Program-made: the position numbers and the translations under genes
From: Aminobacter anthyllidis
GTDB taxonomy: Bacteria > Pseudomonadota > Alphaproteobacteria > Rhizobiales > Rhizobiaceae
Reading direction: 5' to 3'
Length of the DNA: 64,000 nt
NCBI RefSeq assembly: GCF_018555685.1
Contig: NZ_JAFLWW010000004.1
Coordinates: forward strand, 124,001 to 188,000
Notes under the pieces: generated by a model
Databases searched by the model: none
Seen by the model: the letters and a program-made list of their open reading frames with translations, nothing else
Told to the model about the DNA's origin: nothing
Part shown: one piece after another, positions 7,883 through 17,389 of the stretch
Numbering within the stretch: the stretch's first letter is position 1
Layout: every line of letters starts with the position of its first letter

Positions 7883-10800
7883 TCACGCCCAGGCCACGTT
7901 CTCTTGCGGCGTCACGGTGCCCGGCGTTCCCGGTTCCTTGCGGTAGTTGAGCGCGACGTGGTCCGGCGTCACGAAGCCGAGCGCCAGATCGCGGGAGATT
8001 GCGGCTGCGTCGCGCTCGGCGGAGTTGCCGTAGCCGGAGCCACCGGCGAGGACGAGTTCCACCACCTGGTCGGTCCGGTGCAGCGAGACCAGCTCGCCGG
8101 TGCCGCAATCGCGCAGCACGCGGCCGTCTGTGGAGAGCACGCGTCCACGAGCCCCGCCGCCAGCCTGTCCGCCGAATAGGCCATCGATCGGATTGTCGAC
8201 GCCCTCGGGGTAGACGGAGACGAGCATCTCCAACCCGTCCTCGTCGCGCTTGCGGAAGCGAATGACCTGGCCAAGCCCGCCGCGCTTCTTGCCGGCGCCG
8301 CCGCTGTCCGCACGGAACGCCTTCTCGAGCACCAGGACCGGCACGCGGCTTTCCATCAGTTCGATGGAGGTGTTGGCCGCCGAAGTCGGCCACAGCAGCG
8401 AGGAGTGGCCGTCGCCGCGCTCGGAGCCGCCCTGGCCGCCGCCGCAGAAGAGCATGTCCGAATAGAACTGCCCGTCCTTGGTCTGGCCATAGACGTTCGC
8501 CGCAACCGCAAGTCCGGTGAACGACTGGACCATGTCGGGCGAGGCCGATGCGAGCGCCGAAAAGATATTCGGCGCGAGATACCAGCCGGTACGGGTACGC
8601 AGGTTCACGGCAGCCGGATAGGTCGGGTTCAGGATCGAACCTTCGGGCGCGGTCACGGTGAACGGACGATAGCAGCCGGCATTGCCGCGCACCGTCGGAG
8701 TGAGCATGCACTTCAGCGGGTAGGTCGCATGTGCTGCCGTGTAGTTCAGCGTCGAGTTCAAGCCGCCTTGCGGCAGCTGCGGCGGGGCGCCGGCGAAATC
8801 GACCGAGATGCTGTCGCCTTCCACCTTGACCAGAACCGGATAGCTGATCGTTTCGCCCAGCGGGTTGTTGGTGATGACCGAGCGGTATTCGCCATCGGGC
8901 AGCGCCCGGATCGCGTCGCGCATGGCCTTTTCCGACAAGCCCTGAACGACTTCGGCAAGGGCGCCGAGATCATGCATGCCATAGTCATGCATGAAGGCGT
9001 CGAGCCGTTCCGCCCCGAGCTTGTTGGCCGCGACGAAGGAGAAGATGTCGCCCAGCACCTGGTCGCCGTTACGGACGTTCTGGCGGATGAGCTGGATCAG
9101 CGTCTCGTTGGGCCTACCCTCCTCGAAGATCTTCATCGGCGGGATCTGCAGGCCCTCCTCGTAGATCTCGCGGGCATGGAGCGAATCCTTGGTGCCGCCG
9201 ATGTCCGAGACGTGGCCGACAGTACCCATCAGGCCGACAAGCTTGCCGTTGCGGAAGGCAGGCGTGACGATGGCGATGTCGAAGAGATGGCCGGCGCAGA
9301 GCCACGGGTCGTTGGTGATCAGAACGTCGCCGGGCTTGAGTGTCTCCGCCGGATAGCGCTCCAGCAGCGCCTTGACCGCGCGGGGAAGCGTCAGGTTGAA
9401 GACCGGCATTGCGCGCGGGCTGTGAGCCAGCGTTTCGCCGTCCTTGTCGAGCAGTTCGCAGGCAAAGTCCTGGGCCTCGGCGATAACCAGCGAAAATGCC
9501 GTCCGGCACACGGTGAGCCACATCTCCTCGACAACATTGACGAGGCGCGACCACATGATCTCGAGGCCGATCGGGTCGCCCTTGATGCGGGACACTGCCT
9601 CGGCCCGCGTCATGTCGGCGGTCACGAATGCATCGATGGCCTTGAGTGCGCCGACTTGAACGCAGAGGTTCTGGCCTGCGTCGATCGTCACGCTGTCCGA
9701 CGGGCCGACGACGGTGGTGGACTCCCGTTCCTCGATGATTGCAGGTCCGGGGATGGTATCGCCGGTCCGCAGCGCGTAGCGGTCATAGACCGCCGTCTCG
9801 AACTTGCCTTCGTCGAACCAGCAGACGCGGTGGCCCTTGATCCGGGCCGCGGTGTCGCCGCCGCCGGTGGCGCCGGTGAGCGAAAGCTGCGGCGTGGGGC
9901 CTGCGACACGAACGCGGAAGTTGACGGACTCGAAGCGCGCGCCTTCGAAAGGTGCGGCATAGCGGGCGGAATATGCGCGTATAAAGGCCTCGCGTATCGC
10001 CGGCAGATCGGCTTCGCTCAGCTCGGAAGCGGGAAGTGGCACGCTGATGTCATGCATCTGCCCCACAAGGCGCATGTCGGCGCTGCGCTCGACCACAGTA
10101 TCCGCTGCAGCGATGTCCGAACGTGACAGCTGGTGGCGGCCCTCGTCTTCGAGGCTCGTCAGCACGCGATTGACTGCTTCCGCGTCGAAACCGGACTTCA
10201 GCTCGACACGCAGCGAGCGCACGCCTTCGAAGGACAAGGGAGCTGCAAGGAAACCGAGCGCCGATGCGGCACCCGATGCCGGCGGGATCAGCACGGAGCT
10301 GATGCCCATGGCGCGCGCCACGTCGACCGCGTGCGCCGGGCCGGCGCCGCCGAAACCGACCATGGAATATTCGCGCGGATCCTTGCCGCGCTCGACCAGA
10401 TGCACGCGCGCGGCCGAGGCCATGCTCTCGACGACCACCTTGTGGATGCCGAGTGCAGCTTCCTCGATGGTCAGGTTCAAGGGCTCGGCCACGCGCGCAA
10501 TGGCAGCACGTGCCGCCTCAAGGTCGAGCTTCATGCGACCGCCGAGGAAAAAGTTGGGATCGTAATAGCCGAGCGTGAGGTTGGCGTCGGTGACCGTCGG
10601 CTGCTTGCCGCCCATGCCGTAGCAGGCCGGGCCCGGATCGGAGCTCGCGGAGTGAGGGCCGACCTTCAACAGGCCGACGTCGTCGATGGCGGCGATCGAA
10701 CCGCCACCGGCGCCGATCTCGATCATCTCGATGACAGGCGCCTTGATCGGCAGGCCGGAACCCTTGACGAAACGATGGACGCGCGCGGCCTCCATCATCG

Positions 10801-11734
10801 GCGAGATTTCGGCGCGTCCGTTCTCGATCATGCAGGCCTTGGCGGTGGTGCCGCCCATGTCGAAGGAAATGACGTCGGACAGGCCGGCAGCCTTGCCGAA
10901 CAGCGCGGTGGCGAGGCCGCCGCCCGCCGGGCCGCTTTCCAGCAGCCGGATCGGGAAGTCGCGTGCAGTCTCCAGCGACATCAGGCCGCCAGCGGAATGC
11001 ATGAGACGAAGCGGGCCCGCAAAACCCACGCTACGCAAGGATTTCTCCAGCTTGGTCAGGTAGCGATGCATCAGCGGCTGCACGAAGGCGTTGGCGCAGG
11101 TCGTGACCGTGCGCTGGTATTCGCCCATTTCTGCCACGACCTCGCTCGACATCGAGATCGACAGCTCGGGGAAGGCGGCGCGGATGATGTCGGCGGCACG
11201 GCGCTCGTGCGCCGAATTGGCATAGGAATGGATGAAGGCGATGGCCACCGCCTCGCAGCCCTGTGCGACAAGCGCCTTGGCTGCCAGCAGGACCTGGGCT
11301 TCGTCGAGCGCGGTTTCCACGTCGCCCGATGCGGTCATGCGTTCGTCGACCTCGAGGCGCAGGTCACGGCTGACCATCGGATCGGGGAACGAAACGAACA
11401 GGTCATAGATGTCGTAGCGCTGCTCGGTGCCCATTTCGAGCAGGTCGCGGAAGCCGCGTGTCGTGATCAGGCCGACCGGCGCGCCCTTGCGTTCGATGAC
11501 AGCGTTGGTGACCAGCGTGGTGCCGTGGACGATTTCGCCGACGTCGCCGTGCTTGATGCTCTGCAGGTCCAGCAGTTCCTGCAGGCCAAGGAGTGCGGCC
11601 TGGGACGGGTCATGCGGCGTGGTCAGTCGCTTGTGCAGCGTGACGGAATGGTTCTGGCTGTCATAGAGCACGAAGTCGGTGAAGGTTCCACCAATGTCGA
11701 ACCCGACGCGCCAGCGGTTGGGCAGATCACTCAT
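7883..11734 (-). CDS. Fused hydantoinase A/B (5-oxoprolinase-type) protein
   Basis: This 1283-residue protein joins two subunits that many bacteria encode separately. Residues 1 to about 690 are HyuA (hydantoinase/oxoprolinase A), with the actin-like ATPase segment VGFDIGGTFTDFVLYD at 10-25 and the later phosphate motif SFDMGGTTAK. Residues about 718-1283 are HyuB, starting GDPIGLEIMWSRLVNVVEEM. Relatives use ATP to open or carboxylate cyclic amides and ketones: 5-oxoproline, N-methylhydantoin, acetophenone, acetone. The fused form and length match eukaryotic-type 5-oxoprolinase, so pyroglutamate or a related lactam is a reasonable guess, but the substrate is not proven. It lies 18 bp downstream of the iclR gene and is followed by a peptide-type transporter. 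Confidence 0.88.
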   Translation of the reverse strand: MSDLPNRWRVGFDIGGTFTDFVLYDSQNHSVTLHKRLTTPHDPSQAALLGLQELLDLQSIKHGDVGEIVHGTTLVTNAVIERKGAPVGLITTRGFRDLLEMGTEQRYDIYDLFVSFPDPMVSRDLRLEVDERMTASGDVETALDEAQVLLAAKALVAQGCEAVAIAFIHSYANSAHERRAADIIRAAFPELSISMSSEVVAEMGEYQRTVTTCANAFVQPLMHRYLTKLEKSLRSVGFAGPLRLMHSAGGLMSLETARDFPIRLLESGPAGGGLATALFGKAAGLSDVISFDMGGTTAKACMIENGRAEISPMMEAARVHRFVKGSGLPIKAPVIEMIEIGAGGGSIAAIDDVGLLKVGPHSASSDPGPACYGMGGKQPTVTDANLTLGYYDPNFFLGGRMKLDLEAARAAIARVAEPLNLTIEEAALGIHKVVVESMASAARVHLVERGKDPREYSMVGFGGAGPAHAVDVARAMGISSVLIPPASGAASALGFLAAPLSFEGVRSLRVELKSGFDAEAVNRVLTSLEDEGRHQLSRSDIAAADTVVERSADMRLVGQMHDISVPLPASELSEADLPAIREAFIRAYSARYAAPFEGARFESVNFRVRVAGPTPQLSLTGATGGGDTAARIKGHRVCWFDEGKFETAVYDRYALRTGDTIPGPAIIEERESTTVVGPSDSVTIDAGQNLCVQVGALKAIDAFVTADMTRAEAVSRIKGDPIGLEIMWSRLVNVVEEMWLTVCRTAFSLVIAEAQDFACELLDKDGETLAHSPRAMPVFNLTLPRAVKALLERYPAETLKPGDVLITNDPWLCAGHLFDIAIVTPAFRNGKLVGLMGTVGHVSDIGGTKDSLHAREIYEEGLQIPPMKIFEEGRPNETLIQLIRQNVRNGDQVLGDIFSFVAANKLGAERLDAFMHDYGMHDLGALAEVVQGLSEKAMRDAIRALPDGEYRSVITNNPLGETISYPVLVKVEGDSISVDFAGAPPQLPQGGLNSTLNYTAAHATYPLKCMLTPTVRGNAGCYRPFTVTAPEGSILNPTYPAAVNLRTRTGWYLAPNIFSALASASPDMVQSFTGLAVAANVYGQTKDGQFYSDMLFCGGGQGGSERGDGHSSLLWPTSAANTSIELMESRVPVLVLEKAFRADSGGAGKKRGGLGQVIRFRKRDEDGLEMLVSVYPEGVDNPIDGLFGGQAGGGARGRVLSTDGRVLRDCGTGELVSLHRTDQVVELVLAGGSGYGNSAERDAAAISRDLALGFVTPDHVALNYRKEPGTPGTVTPQENVAWA

Positions 11735-11752
11735 TACTGATGTCCTTTTTCT

Positions 11753-12490
11753 TCAAATCCGGGGGGCGACGAAGGCGCTGTCGCCCAGGTCCTCGGCGAT
11801 GCGGGCCGCCCCTTTGGCGAGGGCGGCGATCATCTCGTCGCGGCCTTTGATGTCCACGAGTGCGTGGGGGTAAACGATGCAGAGGCTGACGGCCTCGTCA
11901 GTGCGCGGGTCGGCGATCGATATCGCGATGGCGTCGACGCCGGGTGTCGCCTCCTGGCTCGAATAGGCGAAGCCCTGGTGCCGTACTTTCGAGAGTTCCT
12001 CGGTCAGATCAGCCAGCGCGCCGTGTCCAGCGTAGAGCGCATGGACGGCCTCTTCGCCAAGCCGCGCCAGCAGCGAGCGGCCGGTCGCGCTGAGATGGGC
12101 AGGCAGGCGCCGGCCGATGTTGCTGACGACGCGCAGTGCGTTGGTGCCCTGGAAGTCGGCAACGGCGGTCACTTCCTTGCCGTCGCGGACGGAGATGTAG
12201 CCGGTGTGGCCATAGATGGCGCTGGCTTCGGCGACCACTTCGCTGGCGCGGCCGATCAGCAGCGAGGAACGTCGGTAGGCTGCGGCTAGGTCGAGCATCA
12301 GGCGGCCCGGGCGGTGCCGGTGGCTGTCGCCGATTGTCTCCAACATGTTGGCCTCGCGCATCGCCTTCAACAGGCGCGACGCATTGGCCTTCGGCATGCC
12401 GAGCAGTCTCACGACGTCCGAAACCGTCAGGTCAGGACAGTCCTTGCCGAAGCACCTCAGCACATCTGCGGCATTGTTCAGGACCGACAT
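11753..12490 (-). CDS. IclR-family transcriptional regulator
   Basis: This 245-residue regulator begins at MSVLNNAADVLRCF. The N-terminal winged HTH (about 1-65) contains LTVSDVVRLLGMPKANASRL; the C-terminal IclR effector domain follows (about 80-245), with the conserved stretch RLPAHLSATGRSLLARL. ATG 12488-12490 was chosen because GGAGGAG lies 4 bases upstream. The frame is open to 12541, but the extra residues would translate the operator palindromes. It is the first gene of the operon and probably regulates itself and the hyuAB-transport genes in response to their substrate. Confidence 0.9.
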   Translation of the reverse strand: MSVLNNAADVLRCFGKDCPDLTVSDVVRLLGMPKANASRLLKAMREANMLETIGDSHRHRPGRLMLDLAAAYRRSSLLIGRASEVVAEASAIYGHTGYISVRDGKEVTAVADFQGTNALRVVSNIGRRLPAHLSATGRSLLARLGEEAVHALYAGHGALADLTEELSKVRHQGFAYSSQEATPGVDAIAISIADPRTDEAVSLCIVYPHALVDIKGRDEMIAALAKGAARIAEDLGDSAFVAPRI

Positions 12491-12505
12491 TGCTCCTCCG
12501 AGTCG

Positions 12506-12531
12506 TTCCATTAAATGGAACTCGAGTTCCA
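12506..12531. promoter_or_regulatory. Two overlapping palindromes, probable IclR-family operator
   Basis: TTCCATTAAATGGAA (12506-12520) and TGGAACTCGAGTTCCA (12516-12531) are both perfect palindromes and share five bases. The second matches the TGGAA...TTCCA form described for IclR-family operators. They sit 16 bp before the chosen iclR start, where a bound regulator would block its promoter. Dyads seen directly; regulator match is inference. Confidence 0.75.
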
Positions 12532-12593
12532 CTTTGCGCAACTAATGCTCTCGTCCGTGCATACGGTCAAGCTAAAAAATGAGCCGACTTCCC

Positions 12594-12616
12594 GATGCCG
12601 CCGGGCTGGCGGCATC
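12594..12616 (-). terminator. Hairpin in the gap between iclR and the M20 gene, possible terminator
   Basis: A perfect 9-bp stem GATGCCGCC / GGCGGCATC with a 5-nt loop lies downstream of the minus-strand M20 gene that ends at 12715. In the minus-strand transcript a T-rich run (rc of aaaaaa at about 12574-12579) follows about 14 bases later, which is too far for a textbook intrinsic terminator. The rest of 12532-12714 shows no gene. Confidence 0.4.
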
Positions 12617-12714
12617 GCGGATCGCAAAGGCAAAGCTCCGCCCATCCCGGCAGCGATGTCGGGATCGAGCGAAGTCCTCAGATCAAGAAATTGATTTTAT
12701 TGGCGCGGCCGCGC

Positions 12715-13869
12715 TCAGGCTGCGCCGCGCACCTCGACGAGCCGGGCCAGCAGGCTGGCGCCGACAGGCAGGATCGTGTCGTCGAAAATAAATCCGGAAT
12801 TGTGCAGCGGAACGGTTCCGCCATGCCCCAGATTGAAGAAAGCACCCGGAACCACGCGTAGCAGATCGGCCATGTCCTCCGATCCCATCGTCAGTTCCGC
12901 GCTCGGCTGTGCCTTGTCGCCGACGATCTCCTGAGCCACCTCGATGAGGTTGCCGACCCGCTCCGGATCATTCGACAGCACGTCGAAGATGTTGCGGATA
13001 TCGGCCACGATCTCGATCTCGTGGGCGAGCGCGAAGCCGGCACAGAGCTTGCGAATGCGGTCTTCGATCATCACGCCGTCGGCCTCGTCGAAGTAGCGGA
13101 AGGTGCCGCGCAGCACGGCAGTTTCCGGAATGACGTTGTACGCCGAGCCGGCATGGAACTGCGTGACCGAAACGACGGCGGGGTGCGTCGGGTCCATGTT
13201 GCGCGACACGATCTCCTGCATCTCCTTGATCAGGCCGGAGCCAATGGCGATCGGATCGCGGCTGGCCTGGGGCATGGCGCCGTGGCTGCCGCGGCCATGC
13301 AGCGTGATGTCGAAGAAGCTCGCCCCGGCCTGTGCCTTGCCCGGCCGGATCGTCAGCTGGGAGTGTCCCTGGTAGGGCGAATTGTGCATTCCATAGAGTT
13401 CGTCGCAGGGGAAGCGGTCGAAGAGGCCGTCGCGCAGCATCGCTCTGGCACCACCGAGACCTTCCTCCGCCGGCTGGAAGATCAACACGGCGCGACCGGA
13501 GAAATCGCGATTGCCGGCGAGATAGCGCGCGGCGCCGAGCAGCATGGTGGTGTGTCCGTCATGGCCGCAGCCATGGAACACGCCGGGGTTCTTCGAGGCG
13601 TAGGGAAGGTTGGTCAGCTCATCCATCGGCAGGGCGTCCATGTCGGCGCGCAAGCCGATGCTGCGCCCCGGCCTGTTGCCCTCGATGACGCCGACCAGCC
13701 CGGTGCCGCCAATGCCGCGCTCGACGGTGACGCCCCAGCTGGCAAGCAGATCCGCCACCCGCTGGGAGGTGCGATGCTCCTCGAAGCCGAGTTCGGGATG
13801 CTGGTGGAAGTCCTGGCGTATCGCGGTGAGATCGTCGGCGAACTGGGCGATCTGTTCAATTACAGGCAT
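12715..13869 (-). CDS. M20-family amidohydrolase (hippurate hydrolase-like)
   Basis: This 384-residue metal-dependent hydrolase is of the M20D group (HipO/AbgB/IAA-amino-acid hydrolase type). The metal-site motifs are present: GLRADMDALPM (about 71-81), HGCGHDGHTTML (about 102-113), the Glu pair in FQPAEEG and a late His in FNLGHGG. The dimerisation lid domain lies between. Such enzymes release amino acids from N-acyl amino acids in the cytoplasm. It is transcribed toward the iclR operon and is divergent from a second, only moderately similar M20 enzyme at 14025. Substrate unknown. Confidence 0.88.
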   Translation of the reverse strand: MPVIEQIAQFADDLTAIRQDFHQHPELGFEEHRTSQRVADLLASWGVTVERGIGGTGLVGVIEGNRPGRSIGLRADMDALPMDELTNLPYASKNPGVFHGCGHDGHTTMLLGAARYLAGNRDFSGRAVLIFQPAEEGLGGARAMLRDGLFDRFPCDELYGMHNSPYQGHSQLTIRPGKAQAGASFFDITLHGRGSHGAMPQASRDPIAIGSGLIKEMQEIVSRNMDPTHPAVVSVTQFHAGSAYNVIPETAVLRGTFRYFDEADGVMIEDRIRKLCAGFALAHEIEIVADIRNIFDVLSNDPERVGNLIEVAQEIVGDKAQPSAELTMGSEDMADLLRVVPGAFFNLGHGGTVPLHNSGFIFDDTILPVGASLLARLVEVRGAA

Positions 13870-14024
13870 GGCGGACCGTCATTCGTGGCTTTGGCCCGTC
13901 TGTGGCACTGGCGTCTTGTGAAGGCAAGCGTTTCGTCCTAGGCGTCGAAGACGTGAACGCAGGCGCGGGTCCACTGACCGCCGCGCGTCGACACGCCAGA
14001 TCCAGCCGCCTGAAAGAGGACGAG

Positions 14025-15206
14025 ATGCCAGCAAAACAGACGATCGAGACGATTGCGGAAGAAGCCGCGCAGTGGCGCCGTCACCTCCATCAGCATCCCG
14101 AGCTCTTGTTTGATCTGCCCGCGACGTCGACCTTCGTCGCCGACAAGCTGAGGTCGTTCGGCTGCGACGAGGTCGTCACCGGCATTGCCACGTCGGGCGT
14201 CGTCGCGGTGGTGAAGGGCAAGCTCGGCGTCGGCCGCACCATCGGCCTACGGGCCGACATGGATGCGCTGCCGATCGCCGAACAGACCAATTTGGCCCAT
14301 GCTTCGAAGAACCCGGGCAAGATGCATGCATGCGGCCATGACGGTCACACGGCGATGCTGCTCGGTGCTGCACGTCACCTTGCCTCGACCAGGGATTTTG
14401 CCGGCACGGCCGTGCTCATCTTCCAGCCGGCCGAGGAGGGCGGCGCCGGCGGACGCGTGATGATCGAGGAAGGCCTGCTCGAACGCTTCGGCATCGACGA
14501 GGTCTTCGGCATGCACAACGAGCCCGGCCTGCCTGTCGGCTCCTTCGCTATTCGGCCGGGTCCGATGCTGGCGGCCGCTGACCGCTTCGTGGTCACGCTG
14601 ACTGGCAAGGGCTCCCATGCCGCTTCGCCGCACGAATCGCGCGACCCCGTTCTGATCAGCGCGCATCTGGTGCTGGCGCTGCAGTCGATCGCCTCGCGCA
14701 ACGTCGATCCCTTCGACCCGGTTGTCGTGTCGGTCACCTATCTCGCCGGAGGCAGTACCGGCGCTTTGAACGTCATCCCTGAGACGGCCGTCATAGGCGG
14801 CACGATCAGGACGATCGACGCGAAAACGCGCAAGGCCGTCGAACAGCGTTTCAGGGATATCGTTGCCAACACCGCGCGTCTCTTCGAGGCTCAGGCCGAA
14901 ATCGAGTGGCGCCCCGGTTACCCCGTGACCGTCAACGACCCAGAGATGACGAAGGCGGCGATCGCAGTCGCCGCCGATGTCGTCGGCGCCGACAAGGTCA
15001 ACGGCAACTGCCAGTGCACGATGGGCGCGGAGGACTTCTCCTACATGCTCGAAAAGCGGCCCGGCGCCATCATCTGGCTGGGCAACGGCGACTCTGCCGG
15101 GCTTCACAATCCCGCATACGATTTCAACGACGAGGCCATTGTCCACGGCGTTCGCTACTGGACGGCACTCGTCAGTGACCGGCTCGATCCGCCGGCGGAG
15201 CGGTAG
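14025..15206 (+). CDS. M20-family amidohydrolase, second copy
   Basis: This 393-residue enzyme begins MPAKQTIETIAEEAAQW; ATG 14025 is preceded by AAAGAGGAC, whereas a longer open frame from 13902 has no such site and covers the divergent promoter region. Motifs match M20D enzymes: RRHLHQHPELLFD, GLRADMDALPI, MHACGHDGHTAML, FQPAEEGGAGG and a C-terminal FSYMLEKRPGAIIWLGNG. It is a paralogue of the gene at 12715 (shared HQHPEL, RADMDALP and CGHDGHT cores). It probably hydrolyses an N-acyl or N-carbamoyl amino acid; the neighbouring hydantoinase-like protein makes an amide of that sort attractive but unproven. Confidence 0.88.
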   Translation: MPAKQTIETIAEEAAQWRRHLHQHPELLFDLPATSTFVADKLRSFGCDEVVTGIATSGVVAVVKGKLGVGRTIGLRADMDALPIAEQTNLAHASKNPGKMHACGHDGHTAMLLGAARHLASTRDFAGTAVLIFQPAEEGGAGGRVMIEEGLLERFGIDEVFGMHNEPGLPVGSFAIRPGPMLAAADRFVVTLTGKGSHAASPHESRDPVLISAHLVLALQSIASRNVDPFDPVVVSVTYLAGGSTGALNVIPETAVIGGTIRTIDAKTRKAVEQRFRDIVANTARLFEAQAEIEWRPGYPVTVNDPEMTKAAIAVAADVVGADKVNGNCQCTMGAEDFSYMLEKRPGAIIWLGNGDSAGLHNPAYDFNDEAIVHGVRYWTALVSDRLDPPAER

Positions 15207-15224
15207 AAGCCGCGAAAGAGGTTC

Positions 15225-15244
15225 GGCCGGCCAAATAGCCGGCC
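15225..15244. terminator. Hairpin between convergent genes
   Basis: A perfect 7-bp GC stem GGCCGGC / GCCGGCC with a 6-nt loop lies between the stop of the M20 gene (15206) and the dgoD stop (15267). No T-run follows on either strand. It may serve as a weak bidirectional terminator. Confidence 0.45.
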
Positions 15245-15266
15245 AACGGCCTCCCGCCGCTTCGAC

Positions 15267-16415
15267 TCACCACTCGGCGAACGAACCATCCTTGTGGCGC
15301 CAGATGGGGTTGCGCCAGCGATGGCCTTCCTTGGCGCGTTCCTTGACGTATTCCTCGTCGACCTCGATGCCGAGCCCAGGGCCGTCGGGAATGGTGACAT
15401 AGCCGTCTTCGTAGCGGAACACGTCCTTGTTCTTGGCGTAGTCCATCAGGTCGTTGGTCTTGTTGTAGTGGATGCCCAGGCTCTGCTCCTGGATGAAGGC
15501 ATTGTAGCTCACCGCGTCGAGTTGCAGGCAGGCAGCGAGCGCGATCGGGCCGAGCGGGCAGTGGGGGGCCACGGCGACGTCATAGGCTTCGGCCATGGCG
15601 GCGATCTTGCGACATTCGGTAATGCCGCCGGCATGCGAAAGATCCGGCTGGATGATGTCGACAACGCCTTCCTGGAGCACGCTCTTGAAGTCCCAGCGGC
15701 TGTAGAGGCGTTCGCCAAGCGCGATCGGCGCCGACGACAGTGCCGCGATCTCCTTCAGCGCCTCGCGGTTTTCGCTGAGCACCGGCTCCTCAATGAACAT
15801 CAGCCTGTAGGGCTCGAGCTCCTTGACCAGTACCCGGGCCATCGGCCGGTGAACGCGGCCATGGAAGTCGACGGCGATGCCGATATGCGGGCCGACTGCC
15901 TCGCGTACCATGGCGACACGTTCGATCGCCGCATCGATCTTGTCGTGGCTGTCGACGATCTGGAGTTCTTCGGTTCCGTTCATCTTGAGCGCGGTGAAGC
16001 CGCGCGCGACGACGTCCCTGGCGCCGGCCGCGACTTCCGATGGCCGATCGCCACCAATCCAGGAATAGACCTTGATGCTGTCGCGGCAACGTCCGCCAAG
16101 CAGCTCATGCACCGGCACGCCAAGCGCCCGCCCCTTGATGTCCCACAGCGCCTGGTCGATGCCGGCAATCGCACTCATCAGGATCGGACCGCCGCGGTAG
16201 AAGCCACCGCGATACATGACGTTCCAGTGGTCCTCGATGAGCCGGGGATCCTTGCCGATCAGATAGTCGCCGAGTTCATGCACCGCGGCCTCGACAGTGT
16301 GGGCGCGGCCCTCCACGACCGGTTCGCCCCAGCCGCTGACGCCTTCGTCGGTCTCGATCTTGAGAAACAGCCAGCGCGGCGGGACGATGAATGTCTTGAG
16401 TGCAGTGATCTTCAT
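15267..16415 (-). CDS. dgoD: D-galactonate dehydratase
   Basis: This 382-residue protein has the same length as E. coli DgoD and is a mandelate racemase/enolase superfamily dehydratase. It converts D-galactonate to 2-keto-3-deoxygalactonate. The metal ligands are visible as the Asp in AVDFHGR, the Glu in MFIEEPVL and the Glu in [12 protein letters not shown]; the catalytic His residues are in DFHGR and APHCPLGP. The C-terminus ([20 protein letters not shown]) is characteristic of DgoD. It is encoded 32 bp after a GntR regulator and divergent from the transport and catabolic operon that contains dgoK and dgoA, which completes the De Ley-Doudoroff route. Confidence 0.95.
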   Translation of the reverse strand: MKITALKTFIVPPRWLFLKIETDEGVSGWGEPVVEGRAHTVEAAVHELGDYLIGKDPRLIEDHWNVMYRGGFYRGGPILMSAIAGIDQALWDIKGRALGVPVHELLGGRCRDSIKVYSWIGGDRPSEVAAGARDVVARGFTALKMNGTEELQIVDSHDKIDAAIERVAMVREAVGPHIGIAVDFHGRVHRPMARVLVKELEPYRLMFIEEPVLSENREALKEIAALSSAPIALGERLYSRWDFKSVLQEGVVDIIQPDLSHAGGITECRKIAAMAEAYDVAVAPHCPLGPIALAACLQLDAVSYNAFIQEQSLGIHYNKTNDLMDYAKNKDVFRYEDGYVTIPDGPGLGIEVDEEYVKERAKEGHRWRNPIWRHKDGSFAEW

Positions 16416-16447
16416 GGTGTCGGCACTACTCCAATGTATGCGCCCGC

Positions 16448-17191
16448 TCAGTCTTGCTTCTTCTGGCTCTTCGCCCGCGCGAGATCGCGTGCCGCAAGGT
16501 CCAGAATCTCGTTGGCGGCACGGCGCGCGGCTGCGGCGTCGCGCATGCGCAGCGCTTCAACGACGCCGTAGTGAACCCTCACGGCCTCGTCGCGCCGGTC
16601 GACCGAATTGGCCGTCGCCTCCAGCGCGAAATTCAATGCTGTCTCGATCATGCCGCCGATCTGGCGGAAGATCGGGTTGTGGCAGGCGCCGTAGAGCACC
16701 TGGTGAAAAGCGGCGTCCGAGCGGGCAAAGCGCGCAACGTCGCTTCCGGCGTCCTCCATGCCTTTCCATGCGAGCTCAAGGTCGGCGATCTCCTGCAGCG
16801 ACGCGCGCGTCGCTGCAAGTTCGGCGACCAGCGGCTCGATGGCACGGCGGGTTTCCAGGATGGAATCGAACAATTTGGGGTCGAGTGTGTTCGGCGCGTG
16901 CCACTCGAGCACCTGCGGGTCGATGATGTTCCAGTTGTCGCGCTCGCACACGACGGTGCCGATGCGCGGCCGGCTGAGAACAAGACCCTTGGCGGCGAGC
17001 GTCTTGAGTGCCTCGCGGATGACGGTGCGGCTTACGCTGTGTTCGGTGCAGAGATCGTTCTCGCTCGGCAGCGAGCTGCCGACCGGATAGTTGCCGGCAA
17101 GGACCTCGGCAGCAATCGCACGCACCACGTCAGGCAGCACGCGCGGGCGGCGCGATTTCGCTGCCGCTGCTGGCGCCTCTTTGATGTTCAT
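16448..17191 (-). CDS. GntR-family (FadR/FCD subfamily) sugar-acid regulator
   Basis: This 247-residue regulator has an N-terminal winged HTH (about 20-85, with [20 protein letters not shown]) and a helical FCD effector domain (about 105-240). Likely metal-binding His residues are in [16 protein letters not shown] and [13 protein letters not shown]. It is cotranscribed with dgoD and divergent from the sugar operon, so it is the likely repressor of both units, released by galactonate, arabonate or a ketodeoxy acid. DgoR of E. coli is a functional parallel. The large palindrome at 17299-17333 is the obvious binding site. Confidence 0.9.
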   Translation of the reverse strand: MNIKEAPAAAAKSRRPRVLPDVVRAIAAEVLAGNYPVGSSLPSENDLCTEHSVSRTVIREALKTLAAKGLVLSRPRIGTVVCERDNWNIIDPQVLEWHAPNTLDPKLFDSILETRRAIEPLVAELAATRASLQEIADLELAWKGMEDAGSDVARFARSDAAFHQVLYGACHNPIFRQIGGMIETALNFALEATANSVDRRDEAVRVHYGVVEALRMRDAAAARRAANEILDLAARDLARAKSQKKQD

Positions 17192-17282
17192 GCGTTCTCC
17201 TCCCCCAAGAGCGTTTTCTCGTTCTTATGTCCGCTTCGCATGCCGGACAATGCGCCCTGCGATCATCCCTGACGGCGTCGCA

Positions 17283-17346
17283 AAAAGAAGCTAGCTCATT
17301 TATCATACCAGTGCAATTGACTGGTATGATAAAAGAAGCTAGCGTT
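17283..17346. promoter_or_regulatory. Operator region of the divergent sugar regulon
   Basis: A perfect 14-bp inverted repeat, TTTATCATACCAGT (17299-17312) and its complement (17320-17333), is separated by 7 bp. It is flanked by two direct copies of AAAAGAAGCTAGC, at about 17283-17295 and 17331-17343, each ending in the palindrome GCTAGC. A short GC hairpin, CCGGGC / GCCCGG (17353-17369), follows in the leader before the sugar-binding protein gene. The site lies between divergent gntR-dgoD and the transport operon and should let one regulator control both. Confidence 0.75.
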
Positions 17347-17389
17347 TGTCATCCGGGCTGAGCGCCCGGGACTTTTGGGAGGAGTTCAC

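Noticed and set aside
10133-11740. 535-codon plus-strand open frame opposite the hydantoinase A/B gene
   Set aside because: Shadow of the minus-strand gene, which carries the DIGGTFTD and GGTT ATPase motifs.
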